DNA of 64,000 nt, taken from the NCBI GenBank assembly GCA_963776225.1, contig CAVZLL010000004.1, forward strand, positions 310,001 to 374,000. Reading direction: 5' to 3'. Both the position numbers and the translations under genes were made by a program. Position 1 is the first letter of the stretch. Each line of letters begins with the position of its first letter. Shown piece after piece: positions 7,770 through 16,644 of this stretch. Under the pieces are notes generated by a model, which ran no database searches, was not told the origin of the DNA, and was given only the letters and a program-made list of their open reading frames with translations. This DNA is from Bog-756 sp963776225 (GTDB taxonomy: Bacteria > Actinomycetota > Acidimicrobiia > Acidimicrobiales > RAAP-2).

Positions 7770-9061
7770 CAGTCCAGTGCGAGCGCGGCGAACCGGACCC
7801 GGGTGTCGTCGAGGTTCCCCTCCGGCGGTTCGTCCGGGGAGAGCCCGGCCATCGGGTCGACCCACAGCCACCGGGTGAGTGCGGCGATGCGCCCGTCCGC
7901 CGGCGGCCATCGTTCCGCCGGCGCCGGCGACCCGAGCATGGTCTGGAGGGCGGAGCGGATCCCCGGCGGATAGCGCACCACGACCGCCGCACGCTGGTCG
8001 GCCGAGAATTCCCGACCCGGGCCGGTCAACCGGTGCACCGTCGCGATACCGGCCGAGGTCCCCCGCACGAGCGACCAGGGCGCGGTGACGAGGACCGCGA
8101 CCCCGGCCAGCACGGTGTCGTGCCGCTTGATGTGCACCAGCTCGTGGGCCAGCACCCCTTCGAGCTCGACCAGACCGAGGACGCGGTCGAGCGCCGAGGT
8201 GACCACCAGGGACGCCGAGGCCGGGTCGCGGCCGACGGCCATCGCGTTGGGCACGTCGCTCTCCACGACCAGCACCGCCGGCCGGTCCAGTCCCATCGTG
8301 GCGCACAGACCGTCCACCAGGTTGTGCAGGCGGGGGTGCTCCCATTCGTCGCTCGGTCGAGCCCCGAGCGACCGCGTCACGATGGCGGGCGCACGCCGCC
8401 AGATCAGGGCGGAGACCAGGGAAACCGACACGACGAGAACCAGGACGGCCACCAGGGGCTGACCGAGGGCGAGCAGGACCAGGGCGAGCACGATCCCGAG
8501 CACCGTGCCGGGGACCAGACAGAGGATCATGGCGCGTCGCCGGTTGGTCACGATCGCCTCCGCCTCGGTGCCATCCGCCGTTCCGTCCACTCTCGCCGCG
8601 ACGGTTGCGGTCACCGGTCCGGTCGTGGCGGTGACCGCCGCACCACCCCCGGAGCCGGCGCCGGCGGAGCGCGCCCGTGCGGAGGAGGTGCTGCTCTGCC
8701 CGCTCGTCCGTCGTCCCCCCCCAGAAGGCGGCGCGGACCCGCTGCCCGATCCGCCACGGGCACGGGTACCCGACCCGCCGGATCGTCCGGAAGGCTGCCC
8801 GCCGTTGCGATCCCCGCCTCCCCCGGCGGACCGGGTCGACGGGGAGGACCGAGAGGACGAGGAGGAGGAAGGGGAAGGAGAGGAGGAGGAGGAGGAAGGG
8901 GAAGGAGAGGAGGAGGATCCACCGCCGCGCCGGCGTCGGTTGCGGGACCGACCGCCCGATCGGCCTCCCGAGCCGCCCGCCGGAGCCGGCCGCCCGGACC
9001 CGGCGCCGGACTGGCCGCCACCTGGACCGGACTGCCCTGGACGATCGGGAACTTCGCTCAT
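7769..9061 (-). CDS. M48-family (HtpX-like) membrane metalloprotease with long disordered N-terminus
   Basis: A 430-residue zinc protease of the HtpX/M48 type, likely acting on membrane proteins. Residues 1-165 are low-complexity Ser/Gly/Arg/Pro. Two transmembrane helices follow at about 178-199 and 203-220, then the catalytic HELVH motif at 306-310 and a downstream REFSAD segment that supplies the third zinc ligand (Glu). Typical HtpX proteins are about 280-300 residues, so the N-terminal extension is the oddity. The ATG at 9061 is preferred over one at 9292, which would overlap the glycosyltransferase gene. It lies 22 bases after that gene, at the end of the PIM-type block. Confidence 0.85.
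   Translation of the reverse strand: MSEVPDRPGQSGPGGGQSGAGSGRPAPAGGSGGRSGGRSRNRRRRGGGSSSSPSPSSSSSSPSPSSSSSSRSSPSTRSAGGGGDRNGGQPSGRSGGSGTRARGGSGSGSAPPSGGGRRTSGQSSTSSARARSAGAGSGGGAAVTATTGPVTATVAARVDGTADGTEAEAIVTNRRRAMILCLVPGTVLGIVLALVLLALGQPLVAVLVLVVSVSLVSALIWRRAPAIVTRSLGARPSDEWEHPRLHNLVDGLCATMGLDRPAVLVVESDVPNAMAVGRDPASASLVVTSALDRVLGLVELEGVLAHELVHIKRHDTVLAGVAVLVTAPWSLVRGTSAGIATVHRLTGPGREFSADQRAAVVVRYPPGIRSALQTMLGSPAPAERWPPADGRIAALTRWLWVDPMAGLSPDEPPEGNLDDTRVRFAALALD
8862..8917. repeat. 27-bp tandem repeat in the protease gene
   Basis: A purine-rich GGA/GAA stretch repeats with a 27-bp period; the landmark AAGGGGAAGGAGAGG occurs at 8869 and 8896. Read on the minus strand it encodes the nonapeptide SSSSPSPSS twice, so unit gain or loss would stay in frame. 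Confidence 0.8.
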
Positions 9062-9083
9062 GGTCCGAGCAGTGTACGGCCGC

Positions 9084-10289
9084 TCAGCGCCCCGCCCCGA
9101 CCACCGCTGCGCGGTAGATGCGCTCGTAGCGCCCGGCCAGGGCCTCCATCGACCACATCTCCGCCCGTTCCGACCCGCGGTCGAGCCACTCCTTCCGGTC
9201 ACGGGCAGCCCGGGCCGCGCCGGAGTCCCCGATGAGGGGGCTTCGGGATGGAGCGACCCGGCCGCCGAGGGTTCCGGCAAGGGCGGCCGCAAGGGCTTCG
9301 GGGTCCCCCGGCGGCACGAGCACGGCGCAGTCGCCTGCCGCCGCCCGGTACCCGTCGATGTCGCTCGCCACGACCACCGTGCGCGCCGCCATGGCCTCGA
9401 GCAGCACCATCCCGAAGGACTCGCCCCCGAGCGAAGGCGCGGCGAGGACGTCCGCGGCCGCCAGCCGGCGGATCTTCTCCTCCTCGCTCAGCAGCCCGAG
9501 CCAGTGCAGGGTGCCCGACTCGGGATGGCGGCGCCGCAGCGCGGCGGTCTCCGGGCCGTCCCCCGCGATCCAGAACACCGGCGCCGGTGGACCGGTGGCT
9601 GCGACGGGATCGCGGGCCCGCGTGAGGTGCTCGCCGGCCTCCAGCAGCACCGCCAAGCCCTTGCGCTCCTCGTGGCGCCCGAGGAACAGGACGGTGGGTC
9701 CGGTGGTGGGCCAGGGCTCGACCCCGAGATAGCGGTCGATCTCCACACCGTTGAACAGCACCTCGTAGCTTCCGGGCAGCGCCCGTCGGGCGGTGGCGGC
9801 GGCCGCCTCGGAGACCGCGCACCGGGCGGCGAGGTGACGTGCGGCGGCCCGGGCGAGCGGTCCGAGCAGCGTGTAGAGGACACTGTCCCCGCTGCGGTGG
9901 AAGGTCGCGACGACCGGCGGCATCGCGTGCGCGGCCAGGACGCCGTACGGCAACCCCGGGGCGAACGGCTCGTGGACGTGCACCACGTCGGCGTCGACGC
10001 GCCGGAGGGACCGCAGCGCCCTCCGGACTGCCGGGACCGAGAGGGAGACCGGGGCGACCGAGCCGTTGGCCCGGAGGGAGACCGGGCGGCCGGTCGATAC
10101 CAGCGCGATCCCCTCGGGAGCACCGGCCGCGCCGTCGAGCGGGGCGAACACGGTGACCCGGTGGCCCCGACCACCGAGGGAGCGGGCGAGGCCCAGGACC
10201 TGCCCCTGGACGCCACCGGGACGGGAGAGGCTGTAGGGGCAGACCAGCGCGACCCGCAACGCCGGTTCCGGCGTACCCGCTGCCGCCAC
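9084..10289 (-). CDS. pimA: PimA-like GT4 glycosyltransferase (phosphatidylinositol mannosyltransferase)
   Basis: Probably transfers mannose from GDP-mannose to phosphatidyl-myo-inositol on the inner membrane face. The 401-residue GT-B protein has the PimA-type start CPYSLSRPGGVQGQVLGLA, VDADVVHVHEPFAPGLP, the C-terminal nucleotide-binding GRHEERKGL and the EX7E element ESFGMVLLEAMA. Homology alone cannot prove the acceptor, but the neighbours (phosphatidyltransferase, acyltransferase, HIT, thrS) match the mycobacterial PIM locus. It lies 7 bases downstream of the GGDEF gene. Confidence 0.85.
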   Translation of the reverse strand: MAAAGTPEPALRVALVCPYSLSRPGGVQGQVLGLARSLGGRGHRVTVFAPLDGAAGAPEGIALVSTGRPVSLRANGSVAPVSLSVPAVRRALRSLRRVDADVVHVHEPFAPGLPYGVLAAHAMPPVVATFHRSGDSVLYTLLGPLARAAARHLAARCAVSEAAAATARRALPGSYEVLFNGVEIDRYLGVEPWPTTGPTVLFLGRHEERKGLAVLLEAGEHLTRARDPVAATGPPAPVFWIAGDGPETAALRRRHPESGTLHWLGLLSEEEKIRRLAAADVLAAPSLGGESFGMVLLEAMAARTVVVASDIDGYRAAAGDCAVLVPPGDPEALAAALAGTLGGRVAPSRSPLIGDSGAARAARDRKEWLDRGSERAEMWSMEALAGRYERIYRAAVVGAGR

Positions 10290-10296
10290 GGACCGG

Positions 10297-12180
10297 TCAG
10301 TCCGTCATCGCACGGCGGTGGCGGCGGCGGCTCCATTTGACCCCGTACATGGCGTCGTCGGCCCGGCTCAGGAGCTTGGACGGGTCGGTGTCCGGATTGT
10401 CGGCGAAGACACCGCCCACCGAGGCCTCGGCAACCAGGGTTCGCCCCTCGATCCGGTAGGGCCGGCCCAGTGCTTCGGAGATCCGCTCCCCGATCCGCAG
10501 CATCTCCTCCTCGCCGCTCTCGATGGCGCAGACCACCACGAATTCGTCGCCGCCCAGCCGGGCGACCGTGTCCGAGGGCCGGACGATGGCCGAGAGCCTG
10601 CGCGCCACCGCGACGAGCATCTCGTCTCCCACCTCGTGACCGAGCGCGTCGTTGATCTCCTTGAACTCGTCGAGGTCGAGCAGGTAGACCGCAACCCCGG
10701 CGCTTCTCGCGGCGGCCGGCCCTGCGACCCCCGCCTCCACACCGCGGGCCAGGCTGTCGATGGCCTGCTGGAGCCGTTCTGCGAGGAGCGCGCGGTTGGC
10801 CAGCCCGGTGAGGGGATCGTGGAGCGCGAGCTCGGCGAGACGCTCCTCGTTGAGCTTCTGCTCGGTCACGTCGTGCATGGCGACGACCGCTCCGAGCTTC
10901 CAGCCCTCGTCGTCGACGAGGGCCTGCCCGTTCACGCTCACCTTGCGCTGCTCGCCGTCCGCGGACTCGAGCACGATCTCGATGTCCTGGAGCCGCTCCC
11001 CGGACATCGCCAGCAGGAGCGGGCTCTCCTCGGGCTCGAGCGGCGTGCCGTCCGGGCGGAGCAGCCGGCTGCCCGAGAGGAGCCTCCCCACCGGGTCGGC
11101 GTCCTCGGTGAGGCCGTGCAGGCGGCGCGCGGCGGGGTTGAACACGGTGATCCGGCCTTCGGCGTCGCAGGCGACGATGCCCTCGTCGAGGGTGTCGAGC
11201 AGCACCTGGAGGAACTGTTCTTCTTCGCGCAGCGCGTAGGCCGCGGCGCGCGCACCGGTGATGTCGCTGACCGAACCCACCGCGCCGCCGATCGTGCCGT
11301 CAGGTTCGAGGATCGGTGCTGCGTTGAACCGCACCCACCGGGAGGGCCCCTCCCGGTGCCTGAAGCCGAGCACGACACCGACCACCCGGCGGCCGCGGCG
11401 CAGGCTGACCAGCACCGGATGGGCCTCGTCCTCGACGGTCTCCCCGTCCTCGTCGAACAGGTCGAGCCCCTGTGCCCGCTGGAGTTGGAGCACGTCCTGG
11501 AACAGTCGTCCGAGGAGCCGGACCCGTGGAACCGAGAAGAGGACCTCGAAGGCCTCGTTGACCCGGACGATCCGGCCGGCTGCGTCGACCATGATCAACC
11601 CGTCGGCGAGCGACTCGACGATGACGTCCTGGCGCCGGTCGACCGCCCGCACCCGCTGCTCGAGCCGCCTGCGCTCGGTGATGTCCCGGATGTTGAGCAC
11701 GATCCCGCCGATCGGGTCGTCGAGGTGGTTCGCTGCCACCAGCTCGAGGTCGATCGGGCTCCCGTCGGCCCGGAAGGTCTCGAGCTCGAGGGAGAGGGAG
11801 AGCCGCCGTCGGGCCACCAGGTCGTTGAAGAGCGCACGCACCGGCTCCACGCTGAGCGAGTCGAAGAGGCCGAAGGCGTCCTGGCCGATCACGTTGCTGA
11901 TGTCGTACCCGAGCAGCTGCTCGGCCGACGCGCTCACGAAGAGGAACCGCCCCTCGGCACTGACCACTGCGACCACGTCGAACTCGTGTTCCTCGAGGGT
12001 GTGGAAGCGCGGCTGTCCCGACGGCCCGGTGCCGTTGCTCCGGGCGCCGTTCGGTGCGGTCGCATCGGCATCGGGGACCGGGAGCGGCGGGACCGTGCGG
12101 TCGGCCCACCCACCCGCGGGACCCGGCACGGCAGTCGTTCCCCGATCGGTGCCCCCGGCTGCGCGCTCGGTCCCACTCAT
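10297..12180 (-). CDS. Triple-PAS diguanylate cyclase (GGDEF)
   Basis: A 627-residue predicted diguanylate cyclase making c-di-GMP. Three PAS-type sensor domains occupy roughly 60-170 (HEFDVVAVVSAEGRFLFVS start, ending NIRDITERRRLEQR), 180-300 and 310-435. The GGDEF domain follows (about 450-625) with the intact catalytic GGDEF at 543-547. An RPSD motif five residues upstream (534-537) fits the RxxD inhibitory site. There is no transmembrane segment or EAL domain, so it is a soluble synthase with product feedback. Its ATG overlaps the upstream acyltransferase stop as ATGA, and it sits between that gene and pimA. Heme or flavin ligands of the PAS domains cannot be told from sequence. Confidence 0.92.
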   Translation of the reverse strand: MSGTERAAGGTDRGTTAVPGPAGGWADRTVPPLPVPDADATAPNGARSNGTGPSGQPRFHTLEEHEFDVVAVVSAEGRFLFVSASAEQLLGYDISNVIGQDAFGLFDSLSVEPVRALFNDLVARRRLSLSLELETFRADGSPIDLELVAANHLDDPIGGIVLNIRDITERRRLEQRVRAVDRRQDVIVESLADGLIMVDAAGRIVRVNEAFEVLFSVPRVRLLGRLFQDVLQLQRAQGLDLFDEDGETVEDEAHPVLVSLRRGRRVVGVVLGFRHREGPSRWVRFNAAPILEPDGTIGGAVGSVSDITGARAAAYALREEEQFLQVLLDTLDEGIVACDAEGRITVFNPAARRLHGLTEDADPVGRLLSGSRLLRPDGTPLEPEESPLLLAMSGERLQDIEIVLESADGEQRKVSVNGQALVDDEGWKLGAVVAMHDVTEQKLNEERLAELALHDPLTGLANRALLAERLQQAIDSLARGVEAGVAGPAAARSAGVAVYLLDLDEFKEINDALGHEVGDEMLVAVARRLSAIVRPSDTVARLGGDEFVVVCAIESGEEEMLRIGERISEALGRPYRIEGRTLVAEASVGGVFADNPDTDPSKLLSRADDAMYGVKWSRRRHRRAMTD

Positions 12181-13097
12181 ACCGGCACCTCGCCGGCGAC
12201 CCGTCCGCCGGTCGGCCGGTCGGCCAGCCACAGCGGCTGGAACACATGCCACTGCTCGGGAGCACGACGGATGAGACCCTCGAGCCGGGTGGCGATCTCC
12301 TGGGTGAGGCGGGCCACATCGGCTCGCAGGCTGCCGGTCCGGGTGGTGTCGAGCGGCGGTTCGACCAGGGCCCGGTGGTCGCGACCCGGACCGCTGTAGA
12401 CGGCCCCGGTGACCAGGACGGCTCCGCTCCGGAGGGCCAGCGTGGCCGGCCCGGCCGGCATCGTGGTCGTCTCGCCGAAGAATTCGACCTCGATCCCGGT
12501 GCCTTCGATGTCGCGGTCGCACAGCAGCCCGACCAGCCCTCCGTCCCGCAGGGTGCCCATCAGGGTGCCGCCCGACCGCTGGTCCAGCGGGACGATGGTC
12601 AGGCCCATGGCGGCCCGCTGCTCGACGAAGTAGTCGAAGAGCTCCGGAGGGTCGAGGCGCTCGGCCACGGCCGTCATCGGCAGCCCCTGGGTGGCGAGGA
12701 ACGCGCCACCGTACTCCCAGCTCCCTATGTGCGGAAGCGCCATGACCACACCTTTGCCTCGGGCCATCCCATCCTGAAGGTGGTGGAGACCCTCCACGAA
12801 CGTGCGCCGGACGATCTCGTCCCGCGGCGTGCTCCCGATCCTGGCCCCTTCCACCCAATAGCGAGCGTAGGCCCGAAACGCGCGCCGTGCCCAATGGTCG
12901 AGCAGCTCGGCGTCGTCAGCACCGCCGCCGACGACCCGGCGGAGGTTGGCCGAGACCATCGCCCGGTGCTGGCGGCGCACCCGGTAGAGGGCGTCACCGA
13001 CCACCGATGCGACCCCCAGCGCCGCCGGCTCCGGCAACGCGCCGAGGCAACGGCCGAGGGTCTTGTAGGTATGGAGGACGACTCGTCCTCTCTGCAC
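12177..13097 (-). CDS. LpxL/HtrB-family acyltransferase (PatA-like)
   Basis: The 306-residue protein belongs to the bacterial lipid A/PIM acyltransferase family. The catalytic HX5E motif is seen in ALPHIGSWEYGG, followed by LDQRSGGTLMGTLRDGG and the VEFFGETTTMPAGPATLA stretch typical of the family. In mycobacteria the equivalent gene, between pgsA1 and pimA, acylates PIM. Here it lies 37 bases after the phosphatidyltransferase, suggesting the same job. The substrate is inferred from context. Confidence 0.88.
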   Translation of the reverse strand: MQRGRVVLHTYKTLGRCLGALPEPAALGVASVVGDALYRVRRQHRAMVSANLRRVVGGGADDAELLDHWARRAFRAYARYWVEGARIGSTPRDEIVRRTFVEGLHHLQDGMARGKGVVMALPHIGSWEYGGAFLATQGLPMTAVAERLDPPELFDYFVEQRAAMGLTIVPLDQRSGGTLMGTLRDGGLVGLLCDRDIEGTGIEVEFFGETTTMPAGPATLALRSGAVLVTGAVYSGPGRDHRALVEPPLDTTRTGSLRADVARLTQEIATRLEGLIRRAPEQWHVFQPLWLADRPTGGRVAGEVPV

Positions 13098-13134
13098 CGG
13101 ACGTCAGCCCCGGACGGTGTGGCGCCTGGACCGG

Positions 13135-13911
13135 TCAGCCGTGACGGCGTGCTGCGCGCTGACGGAATCCCTGACGGGCATGCCTGGCCCGCCAGGTCCG
13201 ACCGGACCGGCTCGCCAACTCCCCCTGGCGGCGGGCACGCCAGCGGGAAGGGAACGACGAACTGGTGCGCCCACCGACCCGGCTGGCGGCGCGGTGGCGC
13301 CGGGCGCGCCGGACGGTCGCATGCGGAGCCGGCGGTTCGGCGAGGTTCCAGACCCTGACGAACCGTCCCGCCGCGGTGGCGAGGGTGAGGACCAACATCG
13401 CCCAGAGCACCGGCACCAGGAACGACGCGGAGAGGAACCCGATGCCGAGCAGGATCATCCGCTCGGCGCGCTCCATCAGACCGCCCTTTGCCGAGATGCC
13501 CAGCGACTCCGCCTTGGCGCGCTGGTAGGAGACGAGGGAGGTCGCCCCGAGAATGGCGAAGGGCAGGAGCACCAGGTGCCCGGGATCGGTCGAGACGAGG
13601 TACCAGGCAACGCCGCCGAGGATCAGCGCGTCCGAGACCCGGTCGGTCACCGAGTCGAAGAAGGCCCCGCGCACCGAGGTGGTGCCCGACGCCTTTGCCA
13701 CCGGTCCGTCGAGCAGATCGTGGAGGCCGGTCAGGATCAGCAGGACGATGGCCAGGTGGAGATGGCCGCTGCCGACCGCCACCGCGGTGGCTGCGGCGGA
13801 GACGAGCCCGGTGGCGGTCAGGAGATCGGCGGTCACGCCCATCCGCTGCAGCGTGCGCCCGACAGGCCCGGTGCCCCGGTCCACCGTCTCGCGCCATCGC
13901 CCGTCGAACAT
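13135..13911 (-). CDS. CDP-alcohol phosphatidyltransferase (PIP synthase-like)
   Basis: A membrane enzyme of 258 residues that probably condenses CDP-diacylglycerol with an inositol derivative. The core CDP-alcohol motif is in DLLDGPVAKASG followed by GAFFDSVTD; the usual Ala-Arg of the motif reads Ala-Lys. Several hydrophobic helices follow. The last 55 residues are an Arg/Ser-rich tail. The ATG at 13911 has GGAGG about 6 nt upstream, and longer readings lack a ribosome site. It lies 38 bases downstream of the HIT gene, the position of pgsA1 in mycobacteria. Confidence 0.87.
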   Translation of the reverse strand: MFDGRWRETVDRGTGPVGRTLQRMGVTADLLTATGLVSAAATAVAVGSGHLHLAIVLLILTGLHDLLDGPVAKASGTTSVRGAFFDSVTDRVSDALILGGVAWYLVSTDPGHLVLLPFAILGATSLVSYQRAKAESLGISAKGGLMERAERMILLGIGFLSASFLVPVLWAMLVLTLATAAGRFVRVWNLAEPPAPHATVRRARRHRAASRVGGRTSSSFPSRWRARRQGELASRSGRTWRARHARQGFRQRAARRHG

Positions 13912-13949
13912 CAGTTCCTCCAGAAGGTCCAGCTCAGCGTACCACCCGG

Positions 13950-14531
13950 TCAGCCTCCGGACCGCGTCCGCTCCGGCCCGACGGATGTCGAAGTTCCGGG
14001 TGCACCGCCCGCTCCCGGCCAGGCCGCATGCAGGCGCTCCCAGCTCGAGGCGAGGGTCTCCGGAAGCACCCGGCTCTCGGCCACCGTGGTCATGAAGTTG
14101 GTGTCCCCGACCCAGCGGGGCACCGCGTGGAGGTGGAGGTGACTCGGGATCCCCGCCCCCGCGGCTCTCCCCAGATTGGCTCCGAGGTTGACCCCCTCGG
14201 GGTGGTAGGCGGCCTCGAGCGCGGCGACCCCTCGGCGGAGGGCCGACCACAGCTCGGCGCCCTCGGCGTCGGTCAGCTCACCCAGCGTGCGTACGTGCCG
14301 GAGCGGCAGAGCCATCAGGTGCCCGCTCGCGTAGGGGTAGGCGTTGAGCACGACCAGGGTGGTGGGCCCGACCCAGAGCACGCCGTTGTCGACGCTCGGG
14401 GGACCGCTCGCGGTGATCCGGCAGAAGACGCAGTCGTCGGCACCGCTCGCGTCGGGCGCGTCGGACTCGGCTCCGGACGTGCCGGTCACGTACGGGCTGC
14501 GCCAGCCGGCCCAGAGGCGGTCGAGGGTCAC
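13950..14531 (-). CDS. HIT-domain protein, Ap4A phosphorylase-like
   Basis: A 193-residue histidine-triad nucleotide hydrolase or phosphorylase. CVFCRI near residue 35 provides a Cys pair of the actinobacterial subfamily; the histidine triad is in PSHLHLHAVPRWVGD. The GTG start at 14531 overlaps the thrS stop as GTGA and gives the expected N-terminus (VTLDRLWAGWRSPYVTG). The Trp-rich start and the HAVPRWVGDTNFM stretch are those of the HIT gene next to thrS in mycobacteria, whose product phosphorolyses Ap4A. Confidence 0.9.
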   Translation of the reverse strand: MTLDRLWAGWRSPYVTGTSGAESDAPDASGADDCVFCRITASGPPSVDNGVLWVGPTTLVVLNAYPYASGHLMALPLRHVRTLGELTDAEGAELWSALRRGVAALEAAYHPEGVNLGANLGRAAGAGIPSHLHLHAVPRWVGDTNFMTTVAESRVLPETLASSWERLHAAWPGAGGAPGTSTSVGPERTRSGG

Positions 14532-16531
14532 GCGCCGGAGGTCGGGGCGGTCGTCTCGGGAAGCCGGCGCTCGACGATCTCCCGCTCGAGCGCCTCGGTG
14601 AACTCGGTGACCGGCACGCCGCGCTCGGGACGGTCGCCACCCCGCCGGTTGACCCCGACCGTGCCGGCGGTCACGTCGTCGTCCCCGACGACCAGGATGT
14701 AGGGCGTCTTGAGCAGTTTGGCCCGGCGGATCCGGGCGCCCAGCGGCTCGTCCGCCGGCTCGGTCCCCACCCGGACGCCGACCGCGGCGAGACGGTCGAT
14801 CACCTTGTCCGCATACCCCTGGTGGTCGTCGCGCACCCCGAGGACCCGCACCTGCTCGGGCGCGAGCCAGGTGGGCAACGCCCCCGCGTAGTGCTCGAGC
14901 AGAATGGCGAAGAACCGCTCGACCGACCCGAACAGCGCCCGGTGGATCATGATCGGCAGGTGCCGGCTGTTGTCCGCCCCGACGTACTCGGCGCCGAAGC
15001 GCCCCGGCGTCTGGAAGTCGAGTTGGATGGTCGACATCTGGTGCGTCCTCCCGATGGCGTCCTTGGCCTGCACCGAGATCTTGGGGCCGTAGAACGCGCC
15101 ACCCCCTTCGTCGAGGACGAGCTCGAGGCCCATGGCGAGCGCGGTGGTGCGCAGCGTCCCGGTGGCCTCCTCCCACTCCTCGGCCGACCCGACCGCCTTC
15201 CCCTCGGGACGGGTGGAGAGCTCGAGGAAGAACTCCTCCAGCCCGTAGTCGCGGAGGACCGAGAGCACGAAGGTGAGCGTCGAATGGAGCTCGTCGGCCA
15301 TCTGCTCACGGGTGCAGAAGATGTGGGCGTCGTCCTGGGTCATGCCCCGCACCCGGGTCAGGCCGTGCACCACCCCTGACTTCTCGTACCGGTACACGCT
15401 GCCGAACTCGAAGAGCCGGAGCGGGAGCTCGCGGTACGAGCGTTGATGGCTCTTGAAGATGAGGACGTGGAACGGACAGTTCATCGGCTTGAGGTAGTAG
15501 CGCTGTCCACCTTCCAGCTCCATCGGCGGGAACATGCTCTCGGAGAACCAGTCGAGGTGGCCCGACGTCTCGAACAGCTCGGACTTGGTGATGTGGGGCG
15601 TGTTGACGAACTCGTACCCGGCCGCCGCGTGTCGTTGGCGGGAGTAGTCCTCCATCAGCCGCCGGATCGTGCCGCCCCTCGGGTGGAAGACCGGGAGGCC
15701 CGACCCGATCTCCTCGGGGAAGGAGAACAGGTCGAGCTCGGCCCCGAGCTTGCGATGGTCGCGCCGCTCGGCCTCCTCCAGCCGGTGCAGGTGCTCGGCG
15801 AGCGCACCGTCGGACTCCCACGCGGTGCCGTAGATGCGCTGGAGCTGCGGTCGCTTCTCGTCCCCGCGCCAGTAGGCGCCCGCGACCCGCAGGAGGGCGA
15901 AGTGTCCCAACCGGCCGGTGCTCGGCACGTGAGGGCCCCGGCAGAGGTCGGTGAACGCCGCCGAGTTGCGGTAGATCGACACCGCTCCCCCATCGGCGCC
16001 CTCCGCTGCCGCGTCGACCTCGTCCCCCCCTGCGGCGACCGCCTCGATGATCTCTCGCTTGAACGGCTGGTCCGAGAAGAGGGCGAGGCCCTCACCGATC
16101 GAGAGCTCGTCACGGACGAACGGCTGGTCCTCGGCGATGATCGCCCGCATCTCCGCGGTCACCCGCTCGAGGTCGTCGTCGCTGAAGTGCGCGCCGCCGG
16201 GCAGCTCGAAGTCGTAGTAGAAGCCGTCCTCGATGACCGGCCCGATGGCGTAGTGGGCTCCCGGCCAGAGCCGGAGGACCGCCTGGGCCAGGACGTGGGC
16301 GGTCGAGTGCCGCAACACCTCGCGACCGAGGGGGGTCTCGGCGGTCACCACGGTCACCGCCACCCCGTCGGGCAGGGTGGCCGAGAGGTCGACCGGCACG
16401 CCGTCGAAGGTGGCGGCGAGCGCCGCCTTGGCCAGACGCGGACCGATGGCGGCGGCGAGCTCGAGGGCCGTGGTGGTGGCCGCGAACTCCTTGGCCGAGC
16501 CATCGGGGAGTCGGACGCTGACGGCTGCCAT
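14528..16531 (-). CDS. thrS: Threonine-tRNA ligase
   Basis: Charges tRNA-Thr. The 667-residue protein has an N-terminal TGS domain (1-60), the editing/SAD domain with HSTAHVLAQAVLRLWPG, the class II core (GLPVFHPRGGTIRRLMEDY, motif 2 around FEFGSVYRYEKSGVVHGLTR, zinc Cys in LKPMNCPFH) and the C-terminal anticodon-binding domain. Length is normal for the family. The stop overlaps the HIT start. The 113-base leader upstream contains no T-box that I can recognise. Confidence 0.97.
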   Translation of the reverse strand: MAAVSVRLPDGSAKEFAATTTALELAAAIGPRLAKAALAATFDGVPVDLSATLPDGVAVTVVTAETPLGREVLRHSTAHVLAQAVLRLWPGAHYAIGPVIEDGFYYDFELPGGAHFSDDDLERVTAEMRAIIAEDQPFVRDELSIGEGLALFSDQPFKREIIEAVAAGGDEVDAAAEGADGGAVSIYRNSAAFTDLCRGPHVPSTGRLGHFALLRVAGAYWRGDEKRPQLQRIYGTAWESDGALAEHLHRLEEAERRDHRKLGAELDLFSFPEEIGSGLPVFHPRGGTIRRLMEDYSRQRHAAAGYEFVNTPHITKSELFETSGHLDWFSESMFPPMELEGGQRYYLKPMNCPFHVLIFKSHQRSYRELPLRLFEFGSVYRYEKSGVVHGLTRVRGMTQDDAHIFCTREQMADELHSTLTFVLSVLRDYGLEEFFLELSTRPEGKAVGSAEEWEEATGTLRTTALAMGLELVLDEGGGAFYGPKISVQAKDAIGRTHQMSTIQLDFQTPGRFGAEYVGADNSRHLPIMIHRALFGSVERFFAILLEHYAGALPTWLAPEQVRVLGVRDDHQGYADKVIDRLAAVGVRVGTEPADEPLGARIRRAKLLKTPYILVVGDDDVTAGTVGVNRRGGDRPERGVPVTEFTEALEREIVERRLPETTAPTSGA

Positions 16532-16644
16532 TGGTGTGCCTTTCTCGGATCTGCGGGTCCGGTGGGAAGCGCTCGGTCCTGCGGCGACGAGGGCGTCCGG
16601 GGGCGGAACGGACGGGCAGGCCGGTGCGCCGAACCCCGGACCGG

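Noticed and set aside
8505..10340. A 611-codon plus-strand frame
   Set aside because: It is antisense to the protease and the PimA-like gene and has no family motif.
16532..16644. T-box leader for thrS
   Set aside because: No T-box sequence or Stem I pattern was recognised in the 113-base leader.
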